Assembly (NCBI GenBank): GCA_002686365.1
Contig: NZBZ01000015.1
Location: 1 to 46,891 of the forward strand
Length of the DNA stretch: 46,891 nucleotides
Reading direction: 5' to 3'
From: a bacterium
Lineage (GTDB): Bacteria; Patescibacteriota; Minisyncoccia; UBA6257; GWB1-50-10
Positions 6,365 to 15,029 of the stretch are shown here, piece by piece. The notes beneath the pieces were generated by a model. That model made no database searches and was not told the DNA's origin. It was given only the letters and a program-made list of their open reading frames with translations. A program made the translations under genes and the position numbers. The first letter of the stretch is position 1. Each line of letters begins with the position of its first letter.

Positions 6365-8103
6365 CTTTTCATCTTCCTCAAGCTAGGGTAGTATTTTCGT
6401 ATATGAGAGATGTTGTTTTGAGTAAGGTTCAGGAGGTTGTTCCCGGCAGCTTCCGAGATCAAGTTGAGGTTTCTGTTTCAGAGAGTGTGGAGCACGGGCA
6501 TTACTCTACGAATGTCGCGTTTTTGATTGCTAAGGAAGAGAAGAAATCACCCTCGGATGTTGCTCGTGTTTTGGCAAAGAAGATAGAGGAAGCAGATTCG
6601 AAGAATGTGTTTGAGAAGGTTGATACTGCTGGGGCTGGGTTTATTAATTTTTTTCTTTCTAAGGAATTGCTTGGTGAGACAGTGAAGGAGATTTTGAAGA
6701 AGGGTGAGAAGTTTGGGCAAGGCAGGAAAAAGAAAGAGACAATTGTGATTGAGTATTCCTCTCCTAATATCGCAAAGCCATTAGGGGTTCATCATTTGCG
6801 CTCTACGATTATTGGTCAGGCATTGGTTGATATTTTGAGATTTGAGGGATATAAGGTTGTATCTTTGAGCTTCCCCGGGGATTGGGGTACGCAGTTTGGG
6901 CTTTTGATTGCGGGGTATAAGCAGTGGGGAGATGAGAAAAAGATTAAAGCGCATCCGATTGATGAGATGCTTCGGCTCTATGTAAAATTTTCTGCTGCTG
7001 CAAAGAAGAACCCGAAGCTTTTGGATGAGGGCAGGGCAGAGTTTAAGAAGCTGGAAGATGGAGATAAAGAGAACTTGAAACTCTGGAAATGGTTTTTAGA
7101 TGAGTCTCTTCAAGATTTTGAAAAGGTGTATGAGTTTTTGGGCATGAAGATAGAGAACACGATTGGAGAGAGTTATTACGAGAAAGAGCTAGATGGGATT
7201 GTAGAGGATGCTTTGAAAAAGGGAATTGCTAAAAAGGGTGATGATGAGTCAGTTGTGGTGTCTATTCCGGACAGTAAGACTCCGGAGATTATTCGAAAGT
7301 CGGATGGGGCTACTATTTATACAACTCGGGAGGTTGCCGCTATTAGACATCGTTTGAAGAAGTGGAAGGCAGATAAGATTTTGTATGTTGCTGCGAATCA
7401 GCAGACGTTTCATCTTGCCCAGGTCTTCAGGGTTGCCGAACTCATGGGCATAGCAAGGGCAAAGCAGTTGGGGCATGTGAAGTTTGGGATGATGTTTGGT
7501 CCTGGAGGGAAGAAGTTTGCTACGCGAGAGGGTCGGCTTATTCCGCTTATTGATGTGCTTGAAGATGCAGTGGGGCGGAGTCGGAAGGTTGTGGATGAGC
7601 TGAATCCTAAATTGTCGGATTCTAAGAAAGATGAAGTTGCTCACGCGGTTGGAGTTGGAGCTGTTAAGTTTTTTGATCTTTCGCAGAATCGGAAGAGCGA
7701 TATTATATTTGAGTGGGATAAGGCGTTGAGTTTGAAGGGTTCTACAGCGCCTTATATTCAGTATACGTATGCGCGCTTGAAGAGTATTTTGCGTAAGGCT
7801 GGAGGCGGTGCGAAAAAGTTTGATATTTCGCTTTTGAAGGAGCCGTCAGAAGAATTTTTGATAGCTCAGCTTTTGCATTTTTCGGAAGTTGTGGAGACTG
7901 CTGGTAATCGGTATGAGCCGCATATTATAGCAGAATATCTTTTGCGTTTGTCAGAAAAGATAAATACATTTTATCAGGCAGTGCCTGTGTTAAAGGCAGG
8001 GGGTGTTTTGCAGGAGTCCCGCCTCTCTCTTATTTTGGCTTCTACTATTATCTTGAAGAAGGGATTGAATCTTTTGGGTATTGAGGCTCCAGAAGAAATG
8101 TAG
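6358..8103 (+). CDS. argS: Arginyl-tRNA synthetase
   Basis: This class Ia synthetase charges tRNA-Arg. The 581 residues are a full-length protein: an N-terminal Add1 domain, the HIGH-equivalent in IEYSSPNIAKPLGVHHLRST (~residues 130-150), WGTQFG, the KMSK-equivalent KFATREGRLIPL (~383), and the helical anticodon-binding domain from ~460 to the end. GVHHLRST replaces the usual HVGHLRS. It is divergent from smpB with only 28 bases between the two start codons. A GGGGG run touches the ATG, too close to act as a normal Shine-Dalgarno. It ends in a terminator at 8111. Confidence 0.96.
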   Translation: MSAFHLPQARVVFSYMRDVVLSKVQEVVPGSFRDQVEVSVSESVEHGHYSTNVAFLIAKEEKKSPSDVARVLAKKIEEADSKNVFEKVDTAGAGFINFFLSKELLGETVKEILKKGEKFGQGRKKKETIVIEYSSPNIAKPLGVHHLRSTIIGQALVDILRFEGYKVVSLSFPGDWGTQFGLLIAGYKQWGDEKKIKAHPIDEMLRLYVKFSAAAKKNPKLLDEGRAEFKKLEDGDKENLKLWKWFLDESLQDFEKVYEFLGMKIENTIGESYYEKELDGIVEDALKKGIAKKGDDESVVVSIPDSKTPEIIRKSDGATIYTTREVAAIRHRLKKWKADKILYVAANQQTFHLAQVFRVAELMGIARAKQLGHVKFGMMFGPGGKKFATREGRLIPLIDVLEDAVGRSRKVVDELNPKLSDSKKDEVAHAVGVGAVKFFDLSQNRKSDIIFEWDKALSLKGSTAPYIQYTYARLKSILRKAGGGAKKFDISLLKEPSEEFLIAQLLHFSEVVETAGNRYEPHIIAEYLLRLSEKINTFYQAVPVLKAGGVLQESRLSLILASTIILKKGLNLLGIEAPEEM

Positions 8104-8110
8104 AAAAAAA

Positions 8111-8149
8111 AGGACCGCTGTTTGCATGATGCTACTAGGCGGTTTTTTT
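8111..8149 (+). terminator. Intrinsic terminator after argS
   Basis: The stem accgc (8114-8118) pairs with gcggt (8139-8143) and is followed by seven T. The inner sequence tgcatgatgca can form a second small stem. The terminator overlaps the last codons of the convergent PQ-loop gene. Confidence 0.7.
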
Positions 8150-8818
8150 GTATCGGCACCAGAGGACGTGCGCGATTACGAAGATTGCGGTGAAGAGCAG
8201 GGAGGTGGTGCCTAGTGCTGTGCGTTTCAGCACGACAAAGCCATACATCGTCCAGGCCGCAGAGAGGAGTATGTGCACCTGCACCATCTTAATTTGGACA
8301 ACTCCTCTGCTTTTCTCCCTCCACATTAGGAATGGTTGTGTTGCGGCTGAGACAAGATTCCCTACGTTTAGGAAGAAGAAGGTAGTTTCTATGGCTTTTT
8401 CGTTTTGTGACACTGCTATCAGCGATGCGCAGCTGATTGTGTAGATGCCTAAGAGCAAGCCTTCTATTCTTACTCCTCTGTGCTTGATTAGCACCCACGT
8501 GTTTATGATTGCAGCTGGAAATGTGCATCCATTCAGGACAGTAAGGAAGCCGTTGGCGTGTATTCCGTAAAACATTGTCCCGAGTCTCACGAAGATTAGG
8601 TTGAGAAACCATGTTGTTGAAACGGCTTCTCCGCTTCTTTCTGTCCAAATCTTGTGAGCCTGGCTTCCGTGGCTTACGATGCGCAACATGATGAGTGTAG
8701 CTAAACTGAGGACGATGAACGTCTTCCGGTTTATCCCAAAGTCTTTGAATTCCTCGCAGCCTGTGAAGAATTCTAGACAGCCTGTGAAGAATTCTAGGAT
8801 CTCTGCCAGAATTGTCAC
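8135..8818 (-). CDS. PQ-loop (SWEET-like) integral membrane protein
   Basis: This 227-residue protein has about seven hydrophobic helices, with two PQ-loop-like segments: GSQAHKIWTERSGEAVS near residues 52-68 and TQPFLMWREKSRGVV near 163-177. Two such repeats separated by a linker helix is the SWEET/PQ-loop transporter plan; bacterial SemiSWEETs carry only one repeat. Function could be small-molecule or sugar transport, unproven. The GTG start (8818-8816) is supported by TAGGAG seven bases upstream. Residues ~8-22 contain a tandem peptide repeat (EFFTGCL-EFFTGCE) from a 21-bp direct repeat at 8757-8797. Base composition is more C-rich than in neighbouring genes, hinting at acquisition. Confidence 0.68.
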   Translation of the reverse strand: MTILAEILEFFTGCLEFFTGCEEFKDFGINRKTFIVLSLATLIMLRIVSHGSQAHKIWTERSGEAVSTTWFLNLIFVRLGTMFYGIHANGFLTVLNGCTFPAAIINTWVLIKHRGVRIEGLLLGIYTISCASLIAVSQNEKAIETTFFFLNVGNLVSAATQPFLMWREKSRGVVQIKMVQVHILLSAAWTMYGFVVLKRTALGTTSLLFTAIFVIAHVLWCRYKKTA

Positions 8819-8893
8819 TTTGTGTCTCCTAGGTGTTGAGGGGGGCTGTGCTTTGTTTACTCCAGTTTTAGAGAGATTGCAAGGGTCTCAAAA

Positions 8894-8922
8894 TTGAAGT
8901 AAGTGTTTTTGCCTGTTAGAAT
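8894..8922 (+). promoter_or_regulatory. ileS promoter
   Basis: TTGAAG (8894-8899), 17 bases, TAGAAT (8917-8922). The predicted transcript starts about three bases before the GTG start codon at 8932, so the ileS message should be nearly leaderless. Confidence 0.6.
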
Positions 8923-8931
8923 GGATTTATC

Positions 8932-11900
8932 GTGTTGAATAACTTGAAACAATTTAATCTGCCGGAAGTGGAGGAGAAGGTTTTAAAGCTTTGGAAGGAA
9001 AAGCAGATATTTCAGAAGAGTTTGGATAAGAATCGCAAGAAATTTGTTTTTTATGAGGGTCCTCCTACAGCAAATGGCAGGCCGGGGATACATCATATTC
9101 TTGTTCGGTCTTTTAAAGATATTATTTGCCGTTATAAGACTATGCAGGGATATTCAGTGCCGCGGCGCGCTGGATGGGATACACATGGTCTTCCTGTTGA
9201 GCTTGAGGTTGAAAAGGAATTGGGTCTGAAATCTAAAAAGGAGATAGATGAGTATGGAATTGCAGAGTTTAATGCAAAATGCAGGGAGTCGGTATGGAAG
9301 TATCGGGATGAGTGGGAGAGGATGACAGAGCGGACTGGATTTTGGCTGGATATGAATAATCCCTATGTGACATACGAGAACTCGTATATTGAGTCAGTGT
9401 GGGGGATTTTGAAACAGATTTCACAGAGAGAGCTTTTGTATAAGGGGCATAGGGTTGTGCCGTGGTGTACAAGGTGTGGGACAGCATTGTCTTCTCATGA
9501 GCTTGCGCAGGGGTATAAGGAAGTTACGGATACTTCGGTGTACGTTAAGTTCAAAGTTTCCGCCAAAGGCGGATCCGCCTCGGGCGGAAAAGGCGAAAAG
9601 TTAAAAGTTGGCGATGTTTCGTTGGATGGAGACGTATATATTCTTTCTTGGACCACGACTCCGTGGACTTTGCCTGGTAATGTAGCGCTCGCAGTTGGGG
9701 AGGATATGGTTTATTCAATAACTGAGAAGGATGGTGAGACTCTTATTGCTGCTGAAGATTCTCCATTGGGTGAGGAGTTGGGCCATGCTGGTAAAAAAAT
9801 AAAGGGCAGAGACTTGATTGGGTTGGAGTATGAGCCGCTTTTTCCAGTAAAGGCTCTGCAGAAAAACAAAAAGTCATACAAGGTTTATTCAGCAGATTTT
9901 GTAAATACGGAGGAGGGGACTGGAGTGGTGCATACTGCTGTTATGTATGGAGAGGATGATTATGAGCTGGGCGCGAAGGAGGGACTGCCTAAGCATCATA
10001 CGGTTGATGAGGCGGGGAAGTTTACAAAAGATGTGCATGAGCTTTTGGGAATGTATGCAAAGAGCAAGAAGACAGAGGAGGAGATTATTAATCATTTAGA
10101 TGTTGAGGGGTATCTTTTGAAGACAGAGGAGTATTTACATGACTATCCACACTGTTGGAGGTGCGGGACTGCGCTTTTGTACTACGCACATGACTCATGG
10201 TTTATAAAAATGAGTAAGCTTCGGGAGGAGCTTATCTCCGCAAATAAGGGGATTAATTGGGTTCCAGAGCATTTGAAGGAGGGGCGGTTTGGTGAGTGGC
10301 TTCGCGAAGTAAAGGATTGGGCAATTTCTCGGAATCGGTATTGGGGTACTCCTTTGCCTATGTGGAAATGTAAGAAGTGTGGGAAAGAGAAAATTTTGGA
10401 GTCTAGGGAGGATATTTCAGGCGTTTTAGGCAGCACAAAGAATGAGTATTATCTTATGCGTCATGGGGAGTCAGAGAGTAATGTTTTGGGCGTTGTAAAT
10501 CATAGGTTGGAAACCAGTGATAAGTATCCTCTTACCTTGAAGGGTAGGGTTGTGGCAGAGAAGTCTGCAAAGAGTTTGAAGCGTAAGAAAATTGATGTAG
10601 TTGTTGCTTCGCCATTTCTTCGTACAAAGGAGACAGCGGAAATTCTTGGAGAGATTCTTAATGTGAAACCAGAGGAGGATTCACGTTTACACGAAAGCGG
10701 TCTTGGAGAGCTTGATGGAAAGTCGACTGGTTCGTGTCATGCTGCAGGTCCTGCGGAGCTTCAGAAGCTTTATGCGAGCAAGCCCGACTTTGAGAGTTTT
10801 CAGAGTATTGCAGAGAGGATGTTTTCTGTTGTTCGGGATTTAGAGGAGAAGTATAAGGGTAAGAAGATAGTTATTGTAAGTCATGGAGATCCGCTTTGGA
10901 TGCTTGAGGGAGTAATGCGCGGGATGAGTCTGGATGAGACTATTCGTTGGGGATATTGGGGCTTTGATATGAGTGATGCTTATATTTCTCCGGGAGAGGT
11001 GCGGAAAGTTCCTCTTCTTTCTCTTCCTCGCGGAAAGGATGGTTTTTGTGATTTGCATAGGCCGTATATTGATGATGTTCTCTTTCCTTGTGAGAAGAGC
11101 GGGTGTAAGGGGGAGATGGGGCGAGTGGAGGAGGTAATTGATGTGTGGTTTGATTCTGGAGCAATGCCGTGGGCTCAAGCACATTTTCCTTTTGCAACAC
11201 AAAAGAAAAATGTGAAATATCGAAATATCGATATATCGAGAAGTTTGTTGTATCCGGCAGATTATATTTGTGAGGCCATTGATCAGACAAGGGGATGGTT
11301 TTATACGCTTTTAGCAATTGGAGTTCTTTTGGGAGATGGGGCACCGTACAAGAATGCACTTTCTTTGGGGCATGTGCTTGATAAAAAGGGACAGAAGATG
11401 TCTAAGTCAAAAGGCAATGTTGTTGATTTGTGGGAAATGACAGATAAGTATGGCGCTGATGTTATTCGCTGGTATTTTTATACTGTAAATCCTGCTGGAG
11501 AGCCCAAGCGGTTTGATGAGGAGGATTTGAAAAAGACTTCTAGGCAGTTTTTCAATCTGTTATATAACTCTTTTGTGTTTTATGAGACGTATGCTGATAA
11601 AAGTTTAGAAGTTAAAAGTGAAAAGTTTCCGCCGAAGGCGGATTCGCCTCGGGCGAAAAAAGTTACAAATGTTTTAGATAAGTGGATTTTAGCAAGACTG
11701 GAAGGGGTGAGGGATTCTGTGACTAAAAATATGGATTCGTATGATATTGGGCGGGGGGCTCGCGCGATTGGGGATTTTGTTGAAGATCTTTCTCGGTGGT
11801 ATATTCGCCGGTCGCGGCGGCGATTTCAGAAACCAGAATCGCAGGAAGATTATGAGGCAGCTTCGCAGACTTTGGGGTATGTACTTTTGGAAATTTCAAA

Positions 11901-12510
11901 GTTACTTGCGCCTTTTACGCCGTTTTTTTCAGATGCTCTATATGCTTCGCTTGGTGGTCATGCAGAGTCTGTCCATTTGGAGGATTGGGCGAAGAAGCAG
12001 AAAAAGTTTGCTAATGATAAGCTGGTCAAGGATATGCAGGAGACAAGAGATCGTGTAGTTTCTGCTCTTGCTAAGCGGGCTGATGCTGGAGTTTCAGTAA
12101 GACAGCCTCTTGCTGCATATAGCACAGCTGTTGCCATTCCTTTTGAGGACATATTTAAAGAGGAGGTAAATGTGGAGGAAATTAAAATAGACTCCTCGCT
12201 TCCCAAGGATTCTTTAAATGATGTTCTTGATACTGAAATTACACATGAGCTTCGGGAGCGAGGTTTGCTTCGAGAGCTTGTTCGTGCTGTGCAGGGTTTG
12301 CGGCGGGATGCGGATCTTCATCCTAATGATGAGATTATTTTGGGCATTGATGGAGACGAGGAGATTTTGAGTATTGCAAAGACTTATGATAATGAGTTGA
12401 AAAAGGATGTGGGGGCTAAGCAGATAGAGTATGTGAGGTTTAAGTATGATGCAGAGCTTGAGACTAAGTTTGATGCTTATTCTGTGAGGATTGGATTGAG
12501 AAAAGTGTGA
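8932..12510 (+). CDS. ileS: Isoleucyl-tRNA synthetase with an inserted histidine-phosphatase domain
   Basis: This class Ia synthetase attaches Ile to tRNA-Ile. At 1192 residues it is ~150-250 longer than usual. Synthetase landmarks are PPTANGRPGIHHIL (HIGH region, ~44-57), SWTTTPWTLPGN (editing-domain Thr-rich motif, ~240), RNRYWGTPLPMWKCKKC (~460) and KMSKSKGN (~821), followed by a full anticodon-binding region. Between the CKKC zinc element and DLHRPYIDDV, residues ~500-690 form a complete histidine-phosphatase (phosphoglycerate-mutase-like) domain. It has the RHG motif LMRHGESESN (~508), second Arg SPFLRTKETA (~560), acid ESGLGELDG (~587) and second His VSHGDPLW (~649). All four catalytic elements are intact. 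Two palindromic repeats in frame (9559-9588 and 11627-11659) encode low-complexity loops. Start is GTG. Confidence 0.95.
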   Translation: MLNNLKQFNLPEVEEKVLKLWKEKQIFQKSLDKNRKKFVFYEGPPTANGRPGIHHILVRSFKDIICRYKTMQGYSVPRRAGWDTHGLPVELEVEKELGLKSKKEIDEYGIAEFNAKCRESVWKYRDEWERMTERTGFWLDMNNPYVTYENSYIESVWGILKQISQRELLYKGHRVVPWCTRCGTALSSHELAQGYKEVTDTSVYVKFKVSAKGGSASGGKGEKLKVGDVSLDGDVYILSWTTTPWTLPGNVALAVGEDMVYSITEKDGETLIAAEDSPLGEELGHAGKKIKGRDLIGLEYEPLFPVKALQKNKKSYKVYSADFVNTEEGTGVVHTAVMYGEDDYELGAKEGLPKHHTVDEAGKFTKDVHELLGMYAKSKKTEEEIINHLDVEGYLLKTEEYLHDYPHCWRCGTALLYYAHDSWFIKMSKLREELISANKGINWVPEHLKEGRFGEWLREVKDWAISRNRYWGTPLPMWKCKKCGKEKILESREDISGVLGSTKNEYYLMRHGESESNVLGVVNHRLETSDKYPLTLKGRVVAEKSAKSLKRKKIDVVVASPFLRTKETAEILGEILNVKPEEDSRLHESGLGELDGKSTGSCHAAGPAELQKLYASKPDFESFQSIAERMFSVVRDLEEKYKGKKIVIVSHGDPLWMLEGVMRGMSLDETIRWGYWGFDMSDAYISPGEVRKVPLLSLPRGKDGFCDLHRPYIDDVLFPCEKSGCKGEMGRVEEVIDVWFDSGAMPWAQAHFPFATQKKNVKYRNIDISRSLLYPADYICEAIDQTRGWFYTLLAIGVLLGDGAPYKNALSLGHVLDKKGQKMSKSKGNVVDLWEMTDKYGADVIRWYFYTVNPAGEPKRFDEEDLKKTSRQFFNLLYNSFVFYETYADKSLEVKSEKFPPKADSPRAKKVTNVLDKWILARLEGVRDSVTKNMDSYDIGRGARAIGDFVEDLSRWYIRRSRRRFQKPESQEDYEAASQTLGYVLLEISKLLAPFTPFFSDALYASLGGHAESVHLEDWAKKQKKFANDKLVKDMQETRDRVVSALAKRADAGVSVRQPLAAYSTAVAIPFEDIFKEEVNVEEIKIDSSLPKDSLNDVLDTEITHELRERGLLRELVRAVQGLRRDADLHPNDEIILGIDGDEEILSIAKTYDNELKKDVGAKQIEYVRFKYDAELETKFDAYSVRIGLRKV

Positions 12511-12526
12511 GAGCTCGAAGAGGCAG

Positions 12527-12775
12527 AGAAGAATTTTTCTCCTCGCTCGCAAGTCTCCGCGCATCAAAATTCTTTGCTCGTTCGTACACGTCAATGTGCC
12601 ACCCAGCTCGCTTTGCTCACGGGTGCCCGGCACATTGTCTACTCACTCGCAGAATTTTCCGATACGCTCTAACACGCTCGCTCGAAAAAGAATTCTTCTC
12701 TGGGGACAGTTAGCACTTACCGTTGGGAGGTGTAGGAGGTCTGTAGGTAGCTTGCTTTGCAAGCTTTTATTTTTA
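12527..12775 (+). repeat. Structured intergenic element, copy C: long hairpin, GAGGTCTG motif and terminator
   Basis: The outer arms agaagaatt (12527) and aattcttct (12691) enclose a ~170-base imperfect hairpin with an inner stem caatgtgcc (12592-12600) / ggcacattg (12629-12637). Downstream comes GAGGTCTGTAGGTA (12736-12749), directly followed by a terminator hairpin gcttgc-ttt-gcaagc (12750-12764) and T-rich sequence. The architecture matches copies at 23284 and 32858. No credible gene lies in 12511-12925. Confidence 0.7.
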
Positions 12776-12897
12776 TACTGGCGCGCTCCAGCACGCTCGC
12801 TCACAAAGATTATTTCTCTTTAGAGGAAAAGTAAGTCAGTCTTGGGTGGGGTGTATGAGGTCTGAAGGTATCCCCGCCAAGGCGGGGCTTTTATTTT
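12776..12897 (+). repeat. Structured intergenic element, copy D: motif and terminator without the long hairpin
   Basis: A second, shorter copy follows C directly. It has a gggtggggtgtat lead-in, GAGGTCTGAAGGTA (12857-12870) and a strong hairpin ccccgcc-aa-ggcgggg (12872-12887) followed by T-rich sequence. The long upstream hairpin is absent or degenerate (cgctccagcacgctcgctc). Confidence 0.6.
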
Positions 12898-12925
12898 TTG
12901 GGGTTGGCAAGGGAGAGCTTGGAGA

Positions 12926-13309
12926 CTATTTACTTTCGTGGCTTATGTTTCCCTCGAGTATGCCTTTGAGGTTTTTTCGAGTTTCTGCTCTTTCTTCTGC
13001 CTGTTGCTTTAGTTTTTCCATGTCTGGTTTTTCGGATGGAGGTTCTTTTAACTCTTCTGCCTCCATTAAGGCTCTTAAGAGATTTTCTAGTTGATCTGTT
13101 GTTTGCGTGTTTCCAATAATTTCTCGGATTGCTTCGAGCGCTTTCGGGTCTGGGTTTTTGTCTTTGGCTGTGTCGCGGAGAAGACGAGTTGTAACTTCAA
13201 GACATCGAGTTAAGGCTTCTGCCTGGCTTCGTTCTTTTTCAGTGAGGCCTTCAGGTGTCGGAGGTTTTTCCCCGTCTGTTGGTACGGCTTTAAAGGGTTG
13301 CTCTAACAT
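12926..13309 (-). CDS. Hypothetical soluble helical protein
   Basis: This 127-residue hydrophilic, charged protein is probably mostly helical (long Glu/Lys/Leu-rich stretches such as DQLENLLRALMEAEELKE and KLKQQAEERAETRKNL), with a Pro-rich N-terminal 25 residues. It has no signal peptide, membrane segment or recognisable motif. It is the last gene of the minus-strand run and starts seven bases after the P-loop NTPase stop, so it is probably co-transcribed. A coiled-coil adaptor role is possible but not shown. Confidence 0.55.
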   Translation of the reverse strand: MLEQPFKAVPTDGEKPPTPEGLTEKERSQAEALTRCLEVTTRLLRDTAKDKNPDPKALEAIREIIGNTQTTDQLENLLRALMEAEELKEPPSEKPDMEKLKQQAEERAETRKNLKGILEGNISHESK

Positions 13310-13316
13310 AAGTTTA

Positions 13317-13823
13317 TTATAGCTGATTTTTTGTTTTTATATCTTTAAGAAATTTCCACATTTCTTTTTCAGAGTTGATAATGTGGATTTTTTTCTTGTT
13401 CTTCCATTTTTTTAGACTTTTGAGAATGCCTGGGCGTTTTCTTTTTGGGAAGTTCCAGATATACATGATGAATTCTAAGTCGAGTTTTTCAATACAGCCT
13501 GGAGCAACTTGTGTTTTTTTAATGCGTCGTTTCAACACCCTCCATAAACAGATGAGGCGTGGTACATCCATGAAGATTATTGTGTCAGCTCGTGGGATGC
13601 GGAGGTCGAGGGTTGACTGGTACATGCCATCCAAAATCCACTCATTTTTTTGGATGAGTTTTTGTACTTTGTTTTTCCACTCATCGTCTTTTGGGCGTAC
13701 CCAGTTAGGGTGCCAGTAAAGCTGGTCCAGATTGATGAGTGGTATTCGGAGATGTTTCTTTAATTCTCGGGCAAGAGTGGATTTTCCTGCTCCTGCAGGG
13801 CCAATTATGAGGATGCGTTTCAT
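13317..13823 (-). CDS. P-loop NTPase, adenylate-kinase/FlaR-like
   Basis: The 168-residue protein begins MKRILIIGPAGAGKSTLA with a textbook Walker A at the N-terminus. INLDQLYWHPNW and WILDGMY follow, the signature of the small-kinase-like family often annotated as 'DNA topology modulation protein FlaR'. An Arg-rich lid-like segment (LWRVLKRRIKK) lies near residue 110. It probably phosphorylates a nucleotide or other small substrate; the substrate is unknown. It sits 27 bases after a small membrane protein gene in the trpS-led cluster. Confidence 0.75.
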   Translation of the reverse strand: MKRILIIGPAGAGKSTLARELKKHLRIPLINLDQLYWHPNWVRPKDDEWKNKVQKLIQKNEWILDGMYQSTLDLRIPRADTIIFMDVPRLICLWRVLKRRIKKTQVAPGCIEKLDLEFIMYIWNFPKRKRPGILKSLKKWKNKKKIHIINSEKEMWKFLKDIKTKNQL

Positions 13824-13850
13824 CCCGTTTAGTATACGGATTTCGCGGAG

Positions 13851-14063
13851 TTACTCCAATTCTTTTGTGATGTGGTGGGTGATGTAAAGGATGATAATCC
13901 CAATGATTGCTGAGGTAATATAGCTTATGAGTTCGTTCGAAGGGAAGAGGTAAAGATCCATAAGTCCCCATATTCCTCTCCAGAATAATATAACTGCTAA
14001 TCCGATTAGTACTGCGTGGAGTACTTGGTGTTTTTTGTCTTTTGGTTGTCGGAATAGGCTCAT
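13851..14063 (-). CDS. Small two-helix membrane protein
   Basis: This 70-residue protein has a short basic N-terminus (FRQPKDKKHQ) and two hydrophobic helices at about residues 15-35 and 45-65. Its ATG overlaps the trpS stop (ATGA at 14063-14060), so translation is coupled to trpS. The function is unknown; no conserved motif was recognised. Confidence 0.65.
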   Translation of the reverse strand: MSLFRQPKDKKHQVLHAVLIGLAVILFWRGIWGLMDLYLFPSNELISYITSAIIGIIILYITHHITKELE

Positions 14064-15028
14064 AGGAGTCCTACTTTTTGTTTTGCTTCTTCTGTAGTTT
14101 CTTTAGCGATTTTTTGTACTTTTTTATTGCCGGATGTAAATATTTTTACAATTTGTGTTTTGCTTGCTTGTTTTTTTCGAAAGCTGCTTAATTTTTCTAC
14201 AGTGAGTTTTGTAAGGTCAGCTTTGAAGTCAGCATATCCTTTGTTTTTATATTTCTTCACAATAGTTTCAGGAGTTGTTTCATCAAGCTCAGCGAATATT
14301 TGTACTAAGTTGGAGATGCCGGGGCGTTTTTGCGGGTCATAATTAATTGTGGCTTCAGAGTCTGTTACTGCTGATTTTATTTTTTCTGTGATTGTCGTTG
14401 GTGAGTCAGTAAGGAAGAGGCATCCGTTTGGAGATGATTTTGACATTTTCTGCTCTGGGTTTTTTAGAGACATAATGCGGGGAGTGCGTGTGTGGAGTGC
14501 CTTTGGCTCAAAAAAGGTTTTTCCGAACTTCTTGTTGAAGCTTCTTGCTAGTGTTCTTGTAAGTTCCAGGTGCTGGTCTTGGTCATCTCCTACTGGGACT
14601 ACTTTGGCTTTGTACATTAGGATATCTGCGGCCATGAGCGTTGGATAGGTGAAGAGCCCCGCATTCTGTGAAATGCCGCGAGCAGTTTTGTCTTTGTACT
14701 GGGTCATTCGTTCAAGCTCTCCCATTGGGGTTATTGTGTTAAAGATCCAGCCGAGGATTGTGTGTTCTGGAATTTGTGATTGGACAAAGAGGGTTGATTT
14801 TGTGCTTAGGCCTGCGGCAAGGAAGTTTACCATTAGTTCTTCGGTGTTTTTCTTTTGCTCTGCGGGGCTTGGGCGTTCGGTTAAGGAGTGGAGGTCAGCA
14901 ATAAAGAAGAAACAGTTGTACTTCCCCGAGTTTTGCAGTTCAACGAAGTTTTTTAGCGCTCCTAAGTAGTTCCCAATGTGGAGGGTGCCTGATGGCTGTA
15001 TGCCTGATACGAGTACTGGTTTTGGCAT
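14060..15028 (-). CDS. trpS: Tryptophanyl-tRNA synthetase
   Basis: This class Ic synthetase charges tRNA-Trp. The 322 residues are the usual size. The HIGH region is PSGTLHIGNYLGAL (~10-23) and the KMSKS loop is EQKMSKSSPN (~193). Other family landmarks are FFIADLHSLT, GDDQDQHLELTR and the C-terminal helical domain. I use the ATG at 15028, directly after the RNase J stop (TAATATG); the longer TTG start at 15040 would overlap it. Tight spacing on both sides indicates one operon: rnj-trpS-small membrane protein. Confidence 0.96.
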   Translation of the reverse strand: MPKPVLVSGIQPSGTLHIGNYLGALKNFVELQNSGKYNCFFFIADLHSLTERPSPAEQKKNTEELMVNFLAAGLSTKSTLFVQSQIPEHTILGWIFNTITPMGELERMTQYKDKTARGISQNAGLFTYPTLMAADILMYKAKVVPVGDDQDQHLELTRTLARSFNKKFGKTFFEPKALHTRTPRIMSLKNPEQKMSKSSPNGCLFLTDSPTTITEKIKSAVTDSEATINYDPQKRPGISNLVQIFAELDETTPETIVKKYKNKGYADFKADLTKLTVEKLSSFRKKQASKTQIVKIFTSGNKKVQKIAKETTEEAKQKVGLL

Positions 15029-15029
15029 A

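Noticed and set aside
9040-9230. Short frames overlapping ileS, valS, leuS and other large genes
   Set aside because: They lie in other frames of well-supported genes and show no motifs.
12507-12823. Short plus-strand frames after ileS as genes
   Set aside because: They lie inside the inverted repeats, have Arg/Ser-rich random-looking sequence and no start signals.
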